From: Pyropia haitanensis
Lineage: Eukaryota > Rhodophyta > Bangiophyceae > Bangiales > Bangiaceae
Direction of reading: 5' to 3'
Length of the DNA stretch: 64,000 nucleotides
Assembly: GCA_008729055.1 (NCBI GenBank)
Contig: SDUX01000006.1
Coordinates: 443,501 to 507,500 of the forward strand
A program made the translations under genes and the position numbers. The notes below the pieces were generated by a model. It made no database searches, was not told the origin of the DNA, and was given only the letters and a program-made list of their open reading frames with translations. Every line of letters starts with the position of its first letter. The first letter of the stretch is position 1. Below are positions 12,108 through 22,239 of this stretch, piece after piece.

Positions 12108-13033
12108 GGCCCGGTGCACATGGGGGCGGGGGGGGGGGGTGGGGGGGTGGGGGCTGCCGGCACCCCAGCCGACGCGGAGGATTGCTTCAAGCGTGAGCGA
12201 CGCGGTTGGGCACGGGGGCGAGGGGAGTGCTCGCCGCGGTGGTCTGGGGCTCTGTTGCACGGATGCGCTGCGATACCCTACCCCCCTTGCTGCACGCGAG
12301 CCGCCGGGTGCCACGCCGCCCACACTTTCACGGGCGTGGCGTTGACGGCGCCGCGGGCGCCGCGGGCGCCGCGGGGTGCCCGCGCCCGCCCCGCACGGCC
12401 GTGCGGGTGCCCGGGTGATCACCCCGCCGAGCACCGTTGCGGCGCGGCGCGTGCCCCGGCGGTCCACCTCCCGCCGCTCCGCACGCGTGGTGGGAGGGTG
12501 GCGGCGGGCTTTCGCGTCGACGGGGCCGGGCGTCTGCTCGCCGCCGGCGGGCGGGCCCCACCGGCCGTTGTTGTTTGGGCCGTGGCCGCCGACGCGCGAG
12601 GGTGACGGCCGCCGCGCACGCGCGCCGCGTCCACCCGCACGGGCCAAGCGTGTGGGGGGGTGTGGTCTGCAGGGCACGCCCGCCGTGGCGGCCCGGTCTC
12701 GAGCGTGGTGGCGGTGGTGCTCACCGCGCCGCCTGGTGGACCCTTCCCCCCTTGGCAGCACCGTGGACGCAAAGCAGGGCTGGCGGGTCCGTATGATTGT
12801 ACAGCACCCTCCGTGCTTCGTCGGACCAAGCCGCCTCGCTCTGGGCGGCTCCGCGGCGTACCGCGAATAAAACTACGCTCACGTCCTCCTGCCCAACACC
12901 ACGACCGGGACCAGCCCGCCACGCACGCCACACAATGGGCAGCGCACCCCACCGCCCCCCGTGCCTGCTCGCCCGAGACTCACCACCCTCCCGGACCAGG
13001 CACAGGTGGCGGCGCACCCCCGCGGCGTCCCTA
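12108..13033. other. Intergenic between convergent ClpF-like and armadillo genes
   Basis: This must hold both 3' untranslated regions. It contains G-rich runs just after 12108 and a repeated GCGCCGCGG motif near 12349-12372. No gene or clear terminator is seen. Confidence 0.45.
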
Positions 13034-15568
13034 CTACTCGGGAACGCTCAGCAAGTCCAGCCCGCCACGGCAGGCGCGGGGACGCGCCGCCCGCGACGCG
13101 GGGTCCGCAACCCCCCCCTCCAGACCACCGCCACCGCCCTCCCCGCCCGCGGCCGGCTCGGCCTCCACTACCGCCGCGAGCCCCCCAAAGCGCCGCGCGC
13201 GCCCCCCCCCCCCCTCCCCCCCCCCCCTCCGGCCACCGCCGCCGCCGGCACCGGCATCGTCCAGCGGCCCCCGCCGGGCAGGCCCATCCCCCCCACGGCC
13301 ACCGCCCCGCCGCGGCGACCGCGACCGCGAGCCGTCGCGGGTGCCAATGCCGCGGCTGCGGTCGCTGCCCGCCGCACGCGAGCGGCTGCGCAGCCGCGCC
13401 GACGCGCCGCCGCCGCGGCCCGTGGCGGAGCGGCCGCCACGCCCATCGGCCGCGGCCGTATCGGCCGCGATGAGCGACAGCAGCTGGTTGGCGAGCGACA
13501 CCACCGTCGGGGACGTGCCGTGCGCCTTGCGGACGGTGTCCAGAAACCCCTCGGCGCCCCGGGACGACAGGGCCTGGCTCGTCGTGCCCGACTCGGCGGT
13601 GAGCTTGATCATAAACGAGCAGCTGTGCTCCTGGATCGACTCGACGGCAGGGTGCGCCTGCATGGCGTCGTACACCACCGGCAGGGCGCCGGCGACGAGC
13701 GCCCGCTGGATGTTGTGCGCGTTGCCGTCGGCGGCCGTGTCCAGCAAGTTTGCCCCGTAGCGTTGCACCGCCTGGTCGGTCGGCAGAGCGGCCATTGAGG
13801 CCAGCACCTTGGGCAGGCCACCGAGCAGGCCGAGCGCATCCTTGTTGGCATCATCACCCGCAACCAGCGCGGCTAGCGCCCAAAGCACCTCGGCGTGCAC
13901 GGTGGCGGTGCTGAGCGCCTGGTTGGCGGGCCTCTCGACGGACGGGAGCCCCACGCCCAAGCCGGGAGGGAGGACCCCGTCAGGAACAACCCCCGTGGAG
14001 GGGGGAGCTTCCACCGGGTGGGCGTCGAGGACTCCCAGCAACGTGCGCACGCCGTCCACAAGGCCCAGCCGTCGCCGGTTGGCAGTCTCGTAGCACAGGG
14101 AGCGGAAGAGGTTGCACGACTTCATGACCAGCGGCGACTGCCCCATATAGCGGCCGAGCGTGCCGACCACCAGTCGCAGCGTCTCCGACTTGGCCACCAG
14201 CTCTCTGCCCACGGGGCGCAGGTGGCCCACGTCCATCTCTGACAGGTTGCTCAACACAGTGACCGCATTCTCCGACAGACAGCTCGACTTCTCGCCAAAG
14301 GAGGCCAGGGACTTGACGCACGCAGAGACGCCCCCGCTAAACAAAATACGCTCCTGCAGGCGCCCGTCGTGGTACGAAATGTTGCCAAGGGCGCCCAACG
14401 CCTGCTCGTTCACCGCCAGGTTGTCCGGGTGGTCGTTGAGGGCCGCCAGCACCGCCTCCACCCCGTGCACGACCGCGAGGCGCCGATGGTTGGTCGCGTT
14501 CATCCACGCCAAATTCCGAACCGCCGTGCACGCAACCACCTTGGTCGCGGGCTCCGCGCCTGCCGCCGACAGGGCACCGACAATCACGCCAAAGCCACCG
14601 GCGCTGCCAATAACCTCCCGCGCATCAGGCGACCTAAACGCCAGGGACGCCAGCAGGTGGCACCCATACGCCTGCACCCGATTGTCGTCTTGGTGCGTGC
14701 GCATCACGTCGAGCACCAGCCACAGGCCGTCGGGGTGAGCCATGCAGTGCCCCCGCGCAGCCTCCACGCGAACCAATACGAGGAGCACGCGGAGGGCAAC
14801 AGTCTGGACGAGGAGGGAGCGACGATGGCGACAGATGCCTTCCAGCACCGCCTCTACGCCGCCAAACGAGACGCCCACCAACAACGACAGGTCGGTCGAC
14901 GTGGCGACGACCACCTCCAGGAGCTTCATCGAAGCCACCACCAGCGCCTCGTCAGCAACCCCCTTGGTCAGGGCCTGCACGATGAGCGGGACGCCGCCGA
15001 GGTCCACCATCGCCGCCATCGCAGCGGCAGCATCCCCATCCGAGGCGGCGGCTGCGCCGTCAGCCCCGTTCGCGGAACTGTCGACCCCGGCCGTCACCAA
15101 CCCCAGTAGCACGCCGAGTGCAGCGCGCACGTCGGCCGGCACCGCCGCCGTCGCCCCGCTGAGCGCCTCCACCACCTGCGCCTTGACGCCGTCGGCCACC
15201 TTGGCGCCGTCCCCACCGCCAGTCGCAGACGCCGCCACCCCTTCCTCCGCACGGCGCTCCTCCCGCGCCTCCTTCAGCAACCGCAGCGTTGGCGCAATGA
15301 GCTGCGGCGCCGACCGGGCGGCGGTCGTCACCGGCCGCGACGCCGCAGGCAGGGAGGTAGTGGCGACCGCAGCAACGGTGGGCCGGTCGACCATGCCGCG
15401 ACCGCCACCGCCGCCGGCCACCGACCCCGCAGCCGCCGCGTTGGGGATGATGGACGTGCCCGCTGGCGCCACCGTACATGCCGGCATCTGCTTGGCGTCG
15501 AGCGGCGGCGCCGAGACGGCGTCCAGCGGCGCGTCCTCTGCCACCTCTGCCAGCGTGGGGAGAGTCAT
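13034..15568 (-). CDS. Armadillo-repeat protein with RS/RGG-like tail
   Basis: An intronless frame of about 844 residues from the ATG at 15568 (MTLPTLAEVAEDA) to TAG at 13034. Residues ~150-700 form successive armadillo/HEAT-like helices with hallmark pieces such as GGVPLIVQAL, YGCHLLASLAF, VACTAVRNLAWMNA, NEQALGALGNISYHDG, SENAVTVLSNLSEM and YGANLLDTAADGN. The repeat wording, with VNEQALGALGNIS and HPDNLAV, recalls ARMC6/LRRK-type armadillo repeats rather than importin-alpha. The last ~110 residues change sharply to Gly/Arg/Ser with SRSRSPRRGGGRGG, a possible RNA-binding or nuclear-speckle tail. A scaffold role is inferred; the partner is unknown. The gene converges on the ClpF-like gene. 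Confidence 0.8.
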   Translation of the reverse strand: MTLPTLAEVAEDAPLDAVSAPPLDAKQMPACTVAPAGTSIIPNAAAAGSVAGGGGGRGMVDRPTVAAVATTSLPAASRPVTTAARSAPQLIAPTLRLLKEAREERRAEEGVAASATGGGDGAKVADGVKAQVVEALSGATAAVPADVRAALGVLLGLVTAGVDSSANGADGAAAASDGDAAAAMAAMVDLGGVPLIVQALTKGVADEALVVASMKLLEVVVATSTDLSLLVGVSFGGVEAVLEGICRHRRSLLVQTVALRVLLVLVRVEAARGHCMAHPDGLWLVLDVMRTHQDDNRVQAYGCHLLASLAFRSPDAREVIGSAGGFGVIVGALSAAGAEPATKVVACTAVRNLAWMNATNHRRLAVVHGVEAVLAALNDHPDNLAVNEQALGALGNISYHDGRLQERILFSGGVSACVKSLASFGEKSSCLSENAVTVLSNLSEMDVGHLRPVGRELVAKSETLRLVVGTLGRYMGQSPLVMKSCNLFRSLCYETANRRRLGLVDGVRTLLGVLDAHPVEAPPSTGVVPDGVLPPGLGVGLPSVERPANQALSTATVHAEVLWALAALVAGDDANKDALGLLGGLPKVLASMAALPTDQAVQRYGANLLDTAADGNAHNIQRALVAGALPVVYDAMQAHPAVESIQEHSCSFMIKLTAESGTTSQALSSRGAEGFLDTVRKAHGTSPTVVSLANQLLSLIAADTAAADGRGGRSATGRGGGASARLRSRSRAAGSDRSRGIGTRDGSRSRSPRRGGGRGGDGPARRGPLDDAGAGGGGGRRGGGEGGGGRARRFGGLAAVVEAEPAAGGEGGGGGLEGGVADPASRAARPRACRGGLDLLSVPE

Positions 15569-17041
15569 CTTGGACAATCACAGGGAAAAAAACCACCCAC
15601 CAGCGCCGCGTCGGGTCCACATGCACGACACCGTCGGGGGGGTGAAGACGGGTGGGGGGGGGGGGCGGGACAGGGGATGTGCAAGACGACCAGGGCAGGC
15701 CAACGACGGCCGTCGTTTGCGCGCGAGCGCCCAATCGCGCACCCTCCCCCCAAAAAGAGGGGAGCGCCAGCCCCTGCGCACCGTCCAACGCGTCGCTGTG
15801 TCAAGAGCGTCCCCCCACACGGCCCGCACAGTGCCGACCGCGCCTGGCGTCTCTGCCCGGGCGAGTGCACTCTGTTCTCCCCGTGGTGCGGTGCGGCCAC
15901 GACGGGGTGTGGCGACGACCTCAGCGTCCCCCCGGACGCCACAGCACCTGCAGCAGCGCCCCCCCCCTGCGCGGCTCCGCCTCCCCCGGCTGCACAACAC
16001 AACAGTGGCTGCTGCGAGGCTGATCAGCCGTACGCCAGGCAGCCCAGCCACGCACACAGCCCGACGCGGGCGCTCGCCGCGGCCCCGCCGCCGCCAACCG
16101 CACGCCAAGCAACGGTCCGCGGCGGCACAGGGGCGGCGGCACGGGGGCGCGGCGGCCAAGGGGCAGCCGCTGCCGCCACACGACCACGAATGCAAGGTCG
16201 CCGCGCGGCGGGACTGACGGCGACCGTCTCACAGCAGCACAGAGGGGAAAGCCCGCAGGAACGGGGGGAGGGCGGCGGCATGAGCACCCGCCCCCCTCAC
16301 GTCGCCGTCCGTGGCAACGGGGGAGGCCGCGCTACCGCCAAAATTCTCACACGCCTCAACCTGGCTTCCCTTTCATGCCGAGCGGGACAAGCAGGTCACA
16401 GCACACAGCCTCCCCCCCCCCTCTCATCGTGCAGGTACAGAGGTGAGGCGTCCCTCTCAAACGGGAAAGAAGAAGCGGTGGTGAGCACGACCAGCGGCAG
16501 CGGAGGCGCGGCGTCCTGCCGCCGCGTTGGCGATCGCGGTGGCGGTAGCGATGCGGAATAATTGAGTGCGCCACCGTCAATATCCAATTACTTGGCCACT
16601 TGATCCGCAGATGCCGCATTTACTCCCGAGAAGAAAGTGCGAAGTATGAATCACCCGTGGGTCGCAGCGGGACCACGTACGTACTCCCCGCAGTCTACCT
16701 ACTACACCACAACCCTCTCGGCGAGGCTCGCAACCAGGGCGAGACCAGTGACACGAGGGATCCTCAATCCAGAGACGTGGAGTCTCCGTCGGACGCCCTC
16801 GTAGCTGAACAAGCTCATGGCGCGCAAACCCCGCGCGCGCCAGTGGGTCTCAGCGCGCTCCCCACGACGAGACTGCAAGTGGGCGACTGCCTTCGGTCTT
16901 TCCCTTGCCTCTCTGTGCACACCCACCCACAGACGCGGACGCAAAAGAGGACGGCGGCCAGCAAAACAGCGTCGGGAGGACAACACCCACGGGGCAAACA
17001 ACCTGCACAAAGTGGACTGCTCGCGTCATCCCCGCCTACCC
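15569..17041. other. Intergenic, no gene recognised
   Basis: This lies upstream of the armadillo gene and downstream of the RING gene. The half near 15569 is probably the armadillo promoter and leader. A patch near 16560-16700 is less GC-rich. Open frames exist but show only Pro/Arg/Ala-rich composition. Confidence 0.45.
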
Positions 17042-18661
17042 CTACACCTCCACGGGCGCTTGTGGGCATGGCACGGCGGTGGCGGGTCCCCCCTCCCCGG
17101 CACTACCCGCCTCACCACCGACGGCCGACAGCCGCCCCCCATCCGCCGACGGCGCGGCACTGGCCTCTGCCGCCTCTTCCCCAAGCGGGACGACCACAAA
17201 CTCGGGGGCAGGGCCAGACGAGCTGCCGGTGGCGGCGGCCCCACCACCATCCCCAACTCCATCCCCACCCACACCCCCACCCACACCCACACTACCTCCA
17301 CCCTCTGCGCCGGCCGTCACGGCGCCCGCGGACGTCGGCCCAATGACGCCTGACGAGGCCAGCGCGGCGGCGGCCATAGCCGCCGCGTCCCGTGCGTCGC
17401 GTCGCGCCCGCCGGATGCCCCGCTGCCGCTCCTTGACCGTCGCGTTGTTGCACTGCGGGCACCGGTTCACGCGCTTGAGCCACGCGCGCACGCAGGTGGA
17501 ATGGTACGAATGGGTGCACGGCAGCGTGCGCTTTGTCTCCCCATACTCGACCGTGTCTGTCGGGTGCGGCGGAACCAAGCAGGGGGCAAGAACGAATAGA
17601 GGGGGGGGGTGGGGGAAGGGGTCAGAAGGAAAAAAAGAGAAAAGCCATACAGCGTCAGCACAGAAAAAAAAAAACAAAAAAACAGATAACTTGACCACCC
17701 AGCAGACGCCACGAGAAATCACACATAGCACGGTCCCACTTATGGTATGACCACAGGTACACTCCTCTCCCAGTGGTGCCGCGCCTCGAGAAAGCAACAA
17801 TCGCCGGGTCCCATCGGCCACCCGCCAGCCTACATGGCGAGTATCGCCGCCTCCCGGGCGACTTTTTGGCGCATGCGTGACACCACCGCCAAACAACGGT
17901 CGGCGCTCGCCCGCCATCGAAACGGCCGCGCCGCAGAGCCGCCCCCCTCCCCCCCCCACGCACCTCTCCCGCCCTCTCCCCCCAGCAGCCAACGCACCAA
18001 GACAGATGGCACAGATGAGCGTGCTGCCCGGCAGGTAGTCTGCGCCAGGCCGCTTCATCGTGTCGTCGGGTCTCCTCCCCTGGTCCCCCGCACCCGCATC
18101 CGCGTGGCCGTCGGCGTGGCCATTGCCGTCGGCCCGGTTGTCAGCCTCGGTGTAGTCCCCCGCGCTAACGCCGGGATTCCCCTTGGTCGGGAGGGGCGTC
18201 TCGAAGCTCGACACGTGGGGTGGAGGCGCGCTGCTCCCTGCTCCCCCACCCCCACCCCCCTTTGCGCCACGCAGCTCCTCCCCATCCCCGTCCAAGCTGC
18301 TGCTGGTGATGCTGCCCGACGCGCCAACCAGCTTCTCCCCCGCCCCCCCGGTGTCCAGCCTCCGCCCCCGATCTTTGCCTCCACCGCCATCACTGCCAGC
18401 GTCCCCCTCCTCGCCGTCGGCCGCGATGGGGGGTGGCGCGTGGATGCTCTCGGGCGCAATCGACTCAATCTCCCGCCGCGTCAGCAGGCCCGTTTTTTTC
18501 GACCGCGCCTCGCGGCGGCGCTCCCTCGCGGCGAGCGACTCGGCAAACGCGGCCGCCTCGACGCGCGCGATGCGGCGCTTGCGCCACAGCAGGAAGACCG
18601 CGACGGCCAGGAGGAGGGCCAGGAAGCCGAGGACCAGCCCAAAGGGCACCACGAGCGTCAT
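17042..18661 (-). CDS. Membrane-anchored RING-H2 E3 ubiquitin ligase (ATL-like)
   Basis: Two exons, 18661-17998 and 17556-17042, are separated by a 441-bp intron (donor TTG|GTGCGT, acceptor CACCCGACAG), giving about 392 residues. The protein begins MTLVVPFGLVLGFLALLLAV, a single N-terminal membrane helix, followed by a basic stop-transfer stretch (WRKRRIAR). A long acidic/Gly/Ser linker leads to a C3H2C3 RING-H2: ICAICLD across the splice junction, then LPCTHSYHSTC and RCPQCN. Splicing restores the normal spacing between the first Cys pair and CxHxxxHxxC. Such proteins transfer ubiquitin from an E2 to substrates at membranes. The tail is Ala/Gly/Pro rich and unrecognised. The start ATG follows immediately after a long C-rich microsatellite on the coding strand. 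Confidence 0.8.
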   Translation of the reverse strand: MTLVVPFGLVLGFLALLLAVAVFLLWRKRRIARVEAAAFAESLAARERRREARSKKTGLLTRREIESIAPESIHAPPPIAADGEEGDAGSDGGGGKDRGRRLDTGGAGEKLVGASGSITSSSLDGDGEELRGAKGGGGGGAGSSAPPPHVSSFETPLPTKGNPGVSAGDYTEADNRADGNGHADGHADAGAGDQGRRPDDTMKRPGADYLPGSTLICAICLGALAAGGRGRERCVGGGGGRLCGAAVSMAGERRPLFGGGVTHAPKSRPGGGDTRHVGWRVADGTRRLLLSRGAAPLGEECTCGHTISGTVLCVISRGVCWVVKLSVFLFFFFCADAVWLFSFFPSDPFPHPPPLFVLAPCLVPPHPTDTVEYGETKRTLPCTHSYHSTCVRAWLKRVNRCPQCNNATVKERQRGIRRARRDARDAAAMAAAALASSGVIGPTSAGAVTAGAEGGGSVGVGGGVGGDGVGDGGGAAATGSSSGPAPEFVVVPLGEEAAEASAAPSADGGRLSAVGGEAGSAGEGGPATAVPCPQAPVEV

Positions 18662-18665
18662 GAGG

Positions 18666-18778
18666 GGCGGGGGGGGGGGGGGGGGGGGGGGGGGTGAGGG
18701 GGGTGAGGGGGGGGGGGGGGGGGGGTGAGGGGGGTGAGGGGGGGGGGGGGGGGGGGTGAGGGGGGGGGGGGGGGTTGG
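18666..18778. repeat. G-rich microsatellite abutting the RING gene start
   Basis: On the plus strand this is a nearly uninterrupted purine array: runs of 8-20 G separated by GTGAGG units. On the transcribed strand it is a C-rich tract directly before the RING-H2 start codon. It can form G-quadruplex/i-motif structures in principle. Its exact length is likely unreliable in the assembly. Confidence 0.85.
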
Positions 18779-20427
18779 GGAGGGTGTGAACCCCTCCCCG
18801 CAACTCAAAGGAGAAAAAAAGGGAGAGGAAGGGGAGCAGCGGCGGGAGATGAGGTGGCGAGTCAACAGCCACTGCCCGAAAAAAAAATGAACAAGACAAA
18901 GTTAACGGGACGGTGAGCGTGGGGGGGATGGCACAATCCAAGCCGATGTCCTAGGCGGTGGCCGCGTAAGCATCAGCAGCGCGGTTGCGGACGGCAGGGG
19001 CGGCAGCGGCGGCGGCTACGGCAATGTTGGGGGGGGGGGGTGCGGCGGTGGCGCGGGCGTCGGCTCCCCCCCGCCGCGCGTGCCACCCGCGTCTCAGTGG
19101 CACCGACGCGCCGGCCGCATTCGCGCGGCAACGGTGGCCCGCGCTCCTCCCCGCCCAAAGCCCACGCCAGAAACCCGCCGCCGCAGGCCACCGGCGGCCA
19201 CCACCCACCGCCACCCCACCCCCCCTCCCACGCTGGCAACCACGCTGGCCACCACCCCCCCGTCCCCCCCACGCGTAGGTACGCACGCCGGCGGCTGCGC
19301 CGGGCGTGCGGCACCGCACTGGCCTGCGTCGTCGCTGCCTGCGCGGGCGGCGTGGCGTGCGGCCGCGGGGAGGCGCCCACAGCGGCGGCGGCGGCGGCCG
19401 CGGCGGCGGCGGCGGCAGTGCGCGGCGGGCGGCCAGCAGCTGCAAACGGCGCTTCGCGCGTGCTGCGGGCCAGAGAGAAAACCCAGCAGGTGGTCCAGAC
19501 AGGTGCCGCTGGCTGCGCGTGGGGAGGGGATCGAGCCAGCGCACACAGGTTGTGCACCACTCCGCTACGGATGGCTGAAACAGGGAGGGTCTGTGACGCG
19601 CTCCCCCCCTTACAGTCATTCTCCAATGTTGGGCACCCTTTGTGGCGACCGAAAGCCTGCAGACAGCGGCACGATTACACCTTCTTAGTGGTCGATAAAG
19701 ACGATCGAAAGCTGACACATGCGATGATCGTACCGGAAACGTCGGTCATCTGCATTGGTTACTACACTTAGACACCGTGCGCCAGAAAGGATGTCACAGC
19801 AATAGGAAAAGACAGCTCTGGGAGGGTGGTGAGGAGAACCAATTACAGTAAACACAGAGACACCACGTGCCATCAAAGGAGAGAGTTGAAAGATCCTATC
19901 TGTAGGCGTCCTCAAGATACGCTCGACGCCGACGCCAGTGGTGCGTCTCCGGCTGCCTGTGCGCGCAGCGGCCGGCGCTCGACTGGTGGTCCCCCATCCC
20001 GAGACGGGTGGCCGCTTGCCAAACGGCTGCCGGAGAGAGCACCGGCTCGCAGCCGCTGTGGAAGGGGTGGAGGGAGGGGGAAGCGACCGACTGGTGGTCG
20101 TCGGCGAGGGTCACCACGGGATATCTCGGGCGGTCCTCCACCGGTCACCAGCTCATGGCTGTTGGTCCACAGGGTCACACACTGTATTCTGTTTTTTCAT
20201 GTTTGTTTGCGAGACACGCGCCTCGCTGTCAAGGGACCTTTTCAAGGGTTTCTTTGGTGCGCGGATGAAAAGCACGAGCAGACGCGCAGTCGTGGCGGTG
20301 GAACGCCAACAATCAGTGATTGACGGGCAGACACGAGCAACGCTTCGCAGTCCCAATGGGCAGTACTTGTGTACCCATATTAGGGTCGAAGGTCCGAGCC
20401 TCACAGCCCACATGTGATCAGACGCAC
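18779..20427. other. Gene-poor region 5' of the RING gene
   Basis: The first part includes the presumed promoter of the RING gene. Composition falls from very GC-rich (18.9-19.5 kb) to moderate GC after about 19.6 kb, marking the start of a repeat-bearing island. On the minus strand near 19520-19567, sequences resemble a pol III A box (TAGCGGAGTGGT) and B box (GGCTCGATCC), but no tRNA folds. No protein gene is supported. Confidence 0.45.
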
Positions 20428-20435
20428 CCCACAGG

Positions 20436-20811
20436 CAGGGTTGGCACCTTGACATTCAATCAAACTAAATCAAGATTGAATTGGCATGGAACTCAATGAA
20501 GGTGGGCAGAGGGCAGGTTGAATTCAACACGAAACGTGGCGCAAAGTGGCGGATTTCCTACACAGATCCAGTCGAGGCCTAGTTGCGGGCGCCGCGCCTG
20601 GTCACTGACGTGTATTTTCCGTCCCCGCCCTCACGACCTCTGCTGTCGCCGACGCCTTTCCGTGCGGCGCTGGCCTGTGGCGGTCACGGTCACCATGATA
20701 AGTAATTGTGATGTATTGTATAAAGACTCAACGTTCAACGTTCTTCAATTCATTTAATTGGTATTGAATTCAATCGTCCAGCAGAGATTGGCATTGAATC
20801 TGCCAACCCTT
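20436..20811. mobile_element. Short non-autonomous hAT-like transposon (MITE)
   Basis: A 376-bp element with terminal inverted repeats CAGGGTTGGCA (20436-20446) and TGCCAACCCTT (20801-20811; reverse complement AAGGGTTGGCA, 10 of 11 matching). It is flanked by a perfect 8-bp duplication CCCACAGG at 20428-20435 and 20812-20819. An 8-bp target duplication and CAGGG-type ends are hallmarks of the hAT superfamily. The interior is AT-richer with ATTCAAT and GAATTCAAT repeats near both ends. It is too short to encode a transposase, so it would depend on one in trans. Both outer parts are closely similar to the longer neighbour at 20829-21651. Confidence 0.85.
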
Positions 20812-20828
20812 CCCACAGGTCCTGGGGG

Positions 20829-21651
20829 CAGGGTTGGCACCTTGAGATTCAATCAAACCAAATCAAGGTTGAATTGGCATTGAATTCAATGAAGGTCGGC
20901 AGAGGGCAGATTGAATTTCACACGAAACGTGGCGCAACGTGGCGGACTTGCTACGCAGATCCAGTCAAGGACTAGTTGCGGGCACCGCGCTGCGCCGTAG
21001 CGATCATGAGCACTGTCTGCTCGTCGGGGGTGGGCCCACTCAACGTGCGTCCCTCATCGACTTCAGACAGCACGCAGCATACGTGACGTGGAAGCAGTGG
21101 GGGTAGCTCCGGAGGATTAGCTTTACTGTGAGAGTCGTTCCTTTTGCTGACTTGTACCCTCTATTTATCTTCTCGGAAGTAACGTCAGCTTTCATCTACG
21201 ATCGTCACGTTGAGGTAGGTCACGTTGAAAGTCTTTTCCTTTTCGCACCAGGAGCAGGCGGCACGCTTGCGGGCAGAGCACGCGGTCGCATACTCCCACA
21301 CCCGGTCGGGCATGGTGACAAATACAGAAAGCCGAGGACGAACGACACAGAGAAGCACCTCACTGAGCGTATGGCGGAGGTCGGTCTGCGTCGACAACGG
21401 CCAGCGCGCGAACTTACTGAGCCGTTCCGGGTCTCAACTGCCGCAGCACTTGTGGCTGTCCGCCAAGCCATTGACGCAGCACCTCGCTGTTGGCGGGTCA
21501 CGGTCATGTGGCAGGAAGTGGCGGGAGCACACCCGACAGTCCGCCACTCCAGGCGACAATTACATAAGATGTATTATATAAGTATTCAACCACTCAACGT
21601 TGTTCAATTCATTGAATTAGCATTGAATTCAATCGTCCAGAAGAGATTGGC
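20829..21651. mobile_element. Longer hAT-like element, right end truncated
   Basis: This starts with the same CAGGGTTGGCA end (20829-20839). About 160 bp matches the left part of the 376-bp element, and about 90 bp (roughly 21560-21651) matches its right part. Similarity stops about 20 bp before the expected terminal repeat, so the right end is lost. The extra ~450 bp in the middle includes a minus-strand fragment, with an ATG at 21313, that resembles a degraded BED zinc finger of hAT transposases (VWEYA, AACSWCEKEK, NVTYLNVTI). The short element may be an internally deleted relative of this one. Confidence 0.7.
21185..21313 (-). pseudogene. BED-type zinc finger remnant of a hAT transposase
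   Basis: The frame starts MPDRVWEYATACSARK and continues AACSWCEKEKTFNVTYLNVTIVDES to a stop. BED fingers usually show VW.yF, then C-x2-C, then a leucine followed by H-x3-5-H. Here VWEYA and CSWC fit, but the histidine expected after LN is Thr, and nothing resembling the catalytic RNase H-like domain follows. It is best read as a decayed fragment carried by the surrounding element. Confidence 0.45.
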
Positions 21652-22239
21652 ACAGGAGTGTGTGTCATCGAACCGTCACCAAACGGCAATAGGGCAACGG
21701 GCGAACTGAAGTCCTTGTCACGGCTGAGTCACCAGCGGGACTGTTTGTATGTATTTTCACATGCATTTTATTAATCCATTTGATTACTGGACACAAACGG
21801 CGGGAAAGGTGCAGCGCCGTGGCGCGGAAGGGCTTTGCATCCCAGCTATCCCACTTGATGACAGCGCGCCCAAGTCGAGGGGTCACCCGCCACAGAGCCG
21901 CTGCAGCAACCCGCGCGGCCGCGCGCTGGTGCACGGACTCCTCGGCGACTACCCATGTGGATGCTGCTCACGTATTCCCACCTCGTTGAGCGGTACGGGG
22001 ACGCAGCCACGCGTGCACGCCGTAGTTTCGTCTTGCTAGCCGTTCCGCTACGTCCTTGCTGGCGTTGCGAGCCCTGCCCTGGACGCTACCGTGTTGTATC
22101 CGTTCGCTCTTCCGACGCAGCTGTGCGATCACTCTTTTGACCCTTGGTGGTCTCCTCCTCCCGTGTCCCGCCGTCGTTTGCTTGCGAGCGAGCTTCCTGC
22201 CTCCCACCCTGCATCTCGTCACCTCCGTGCCTAGTCGGC
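21652..22239. other. Intergenic upstream of RPA1
   Basis: Moderate-GC sequence between the truncated hAT element and the RPA1 start. It likely contains the RPA1 promoter and leader. No gene is recognised and no TATA box is certain. Confidence 0.45.

Noticed and set aside
19500..19590. A possible minus-strand tRNA gene
   Set aside because: The T-arm and acceptor stems do not pair and there is no room for an anticodon arm.
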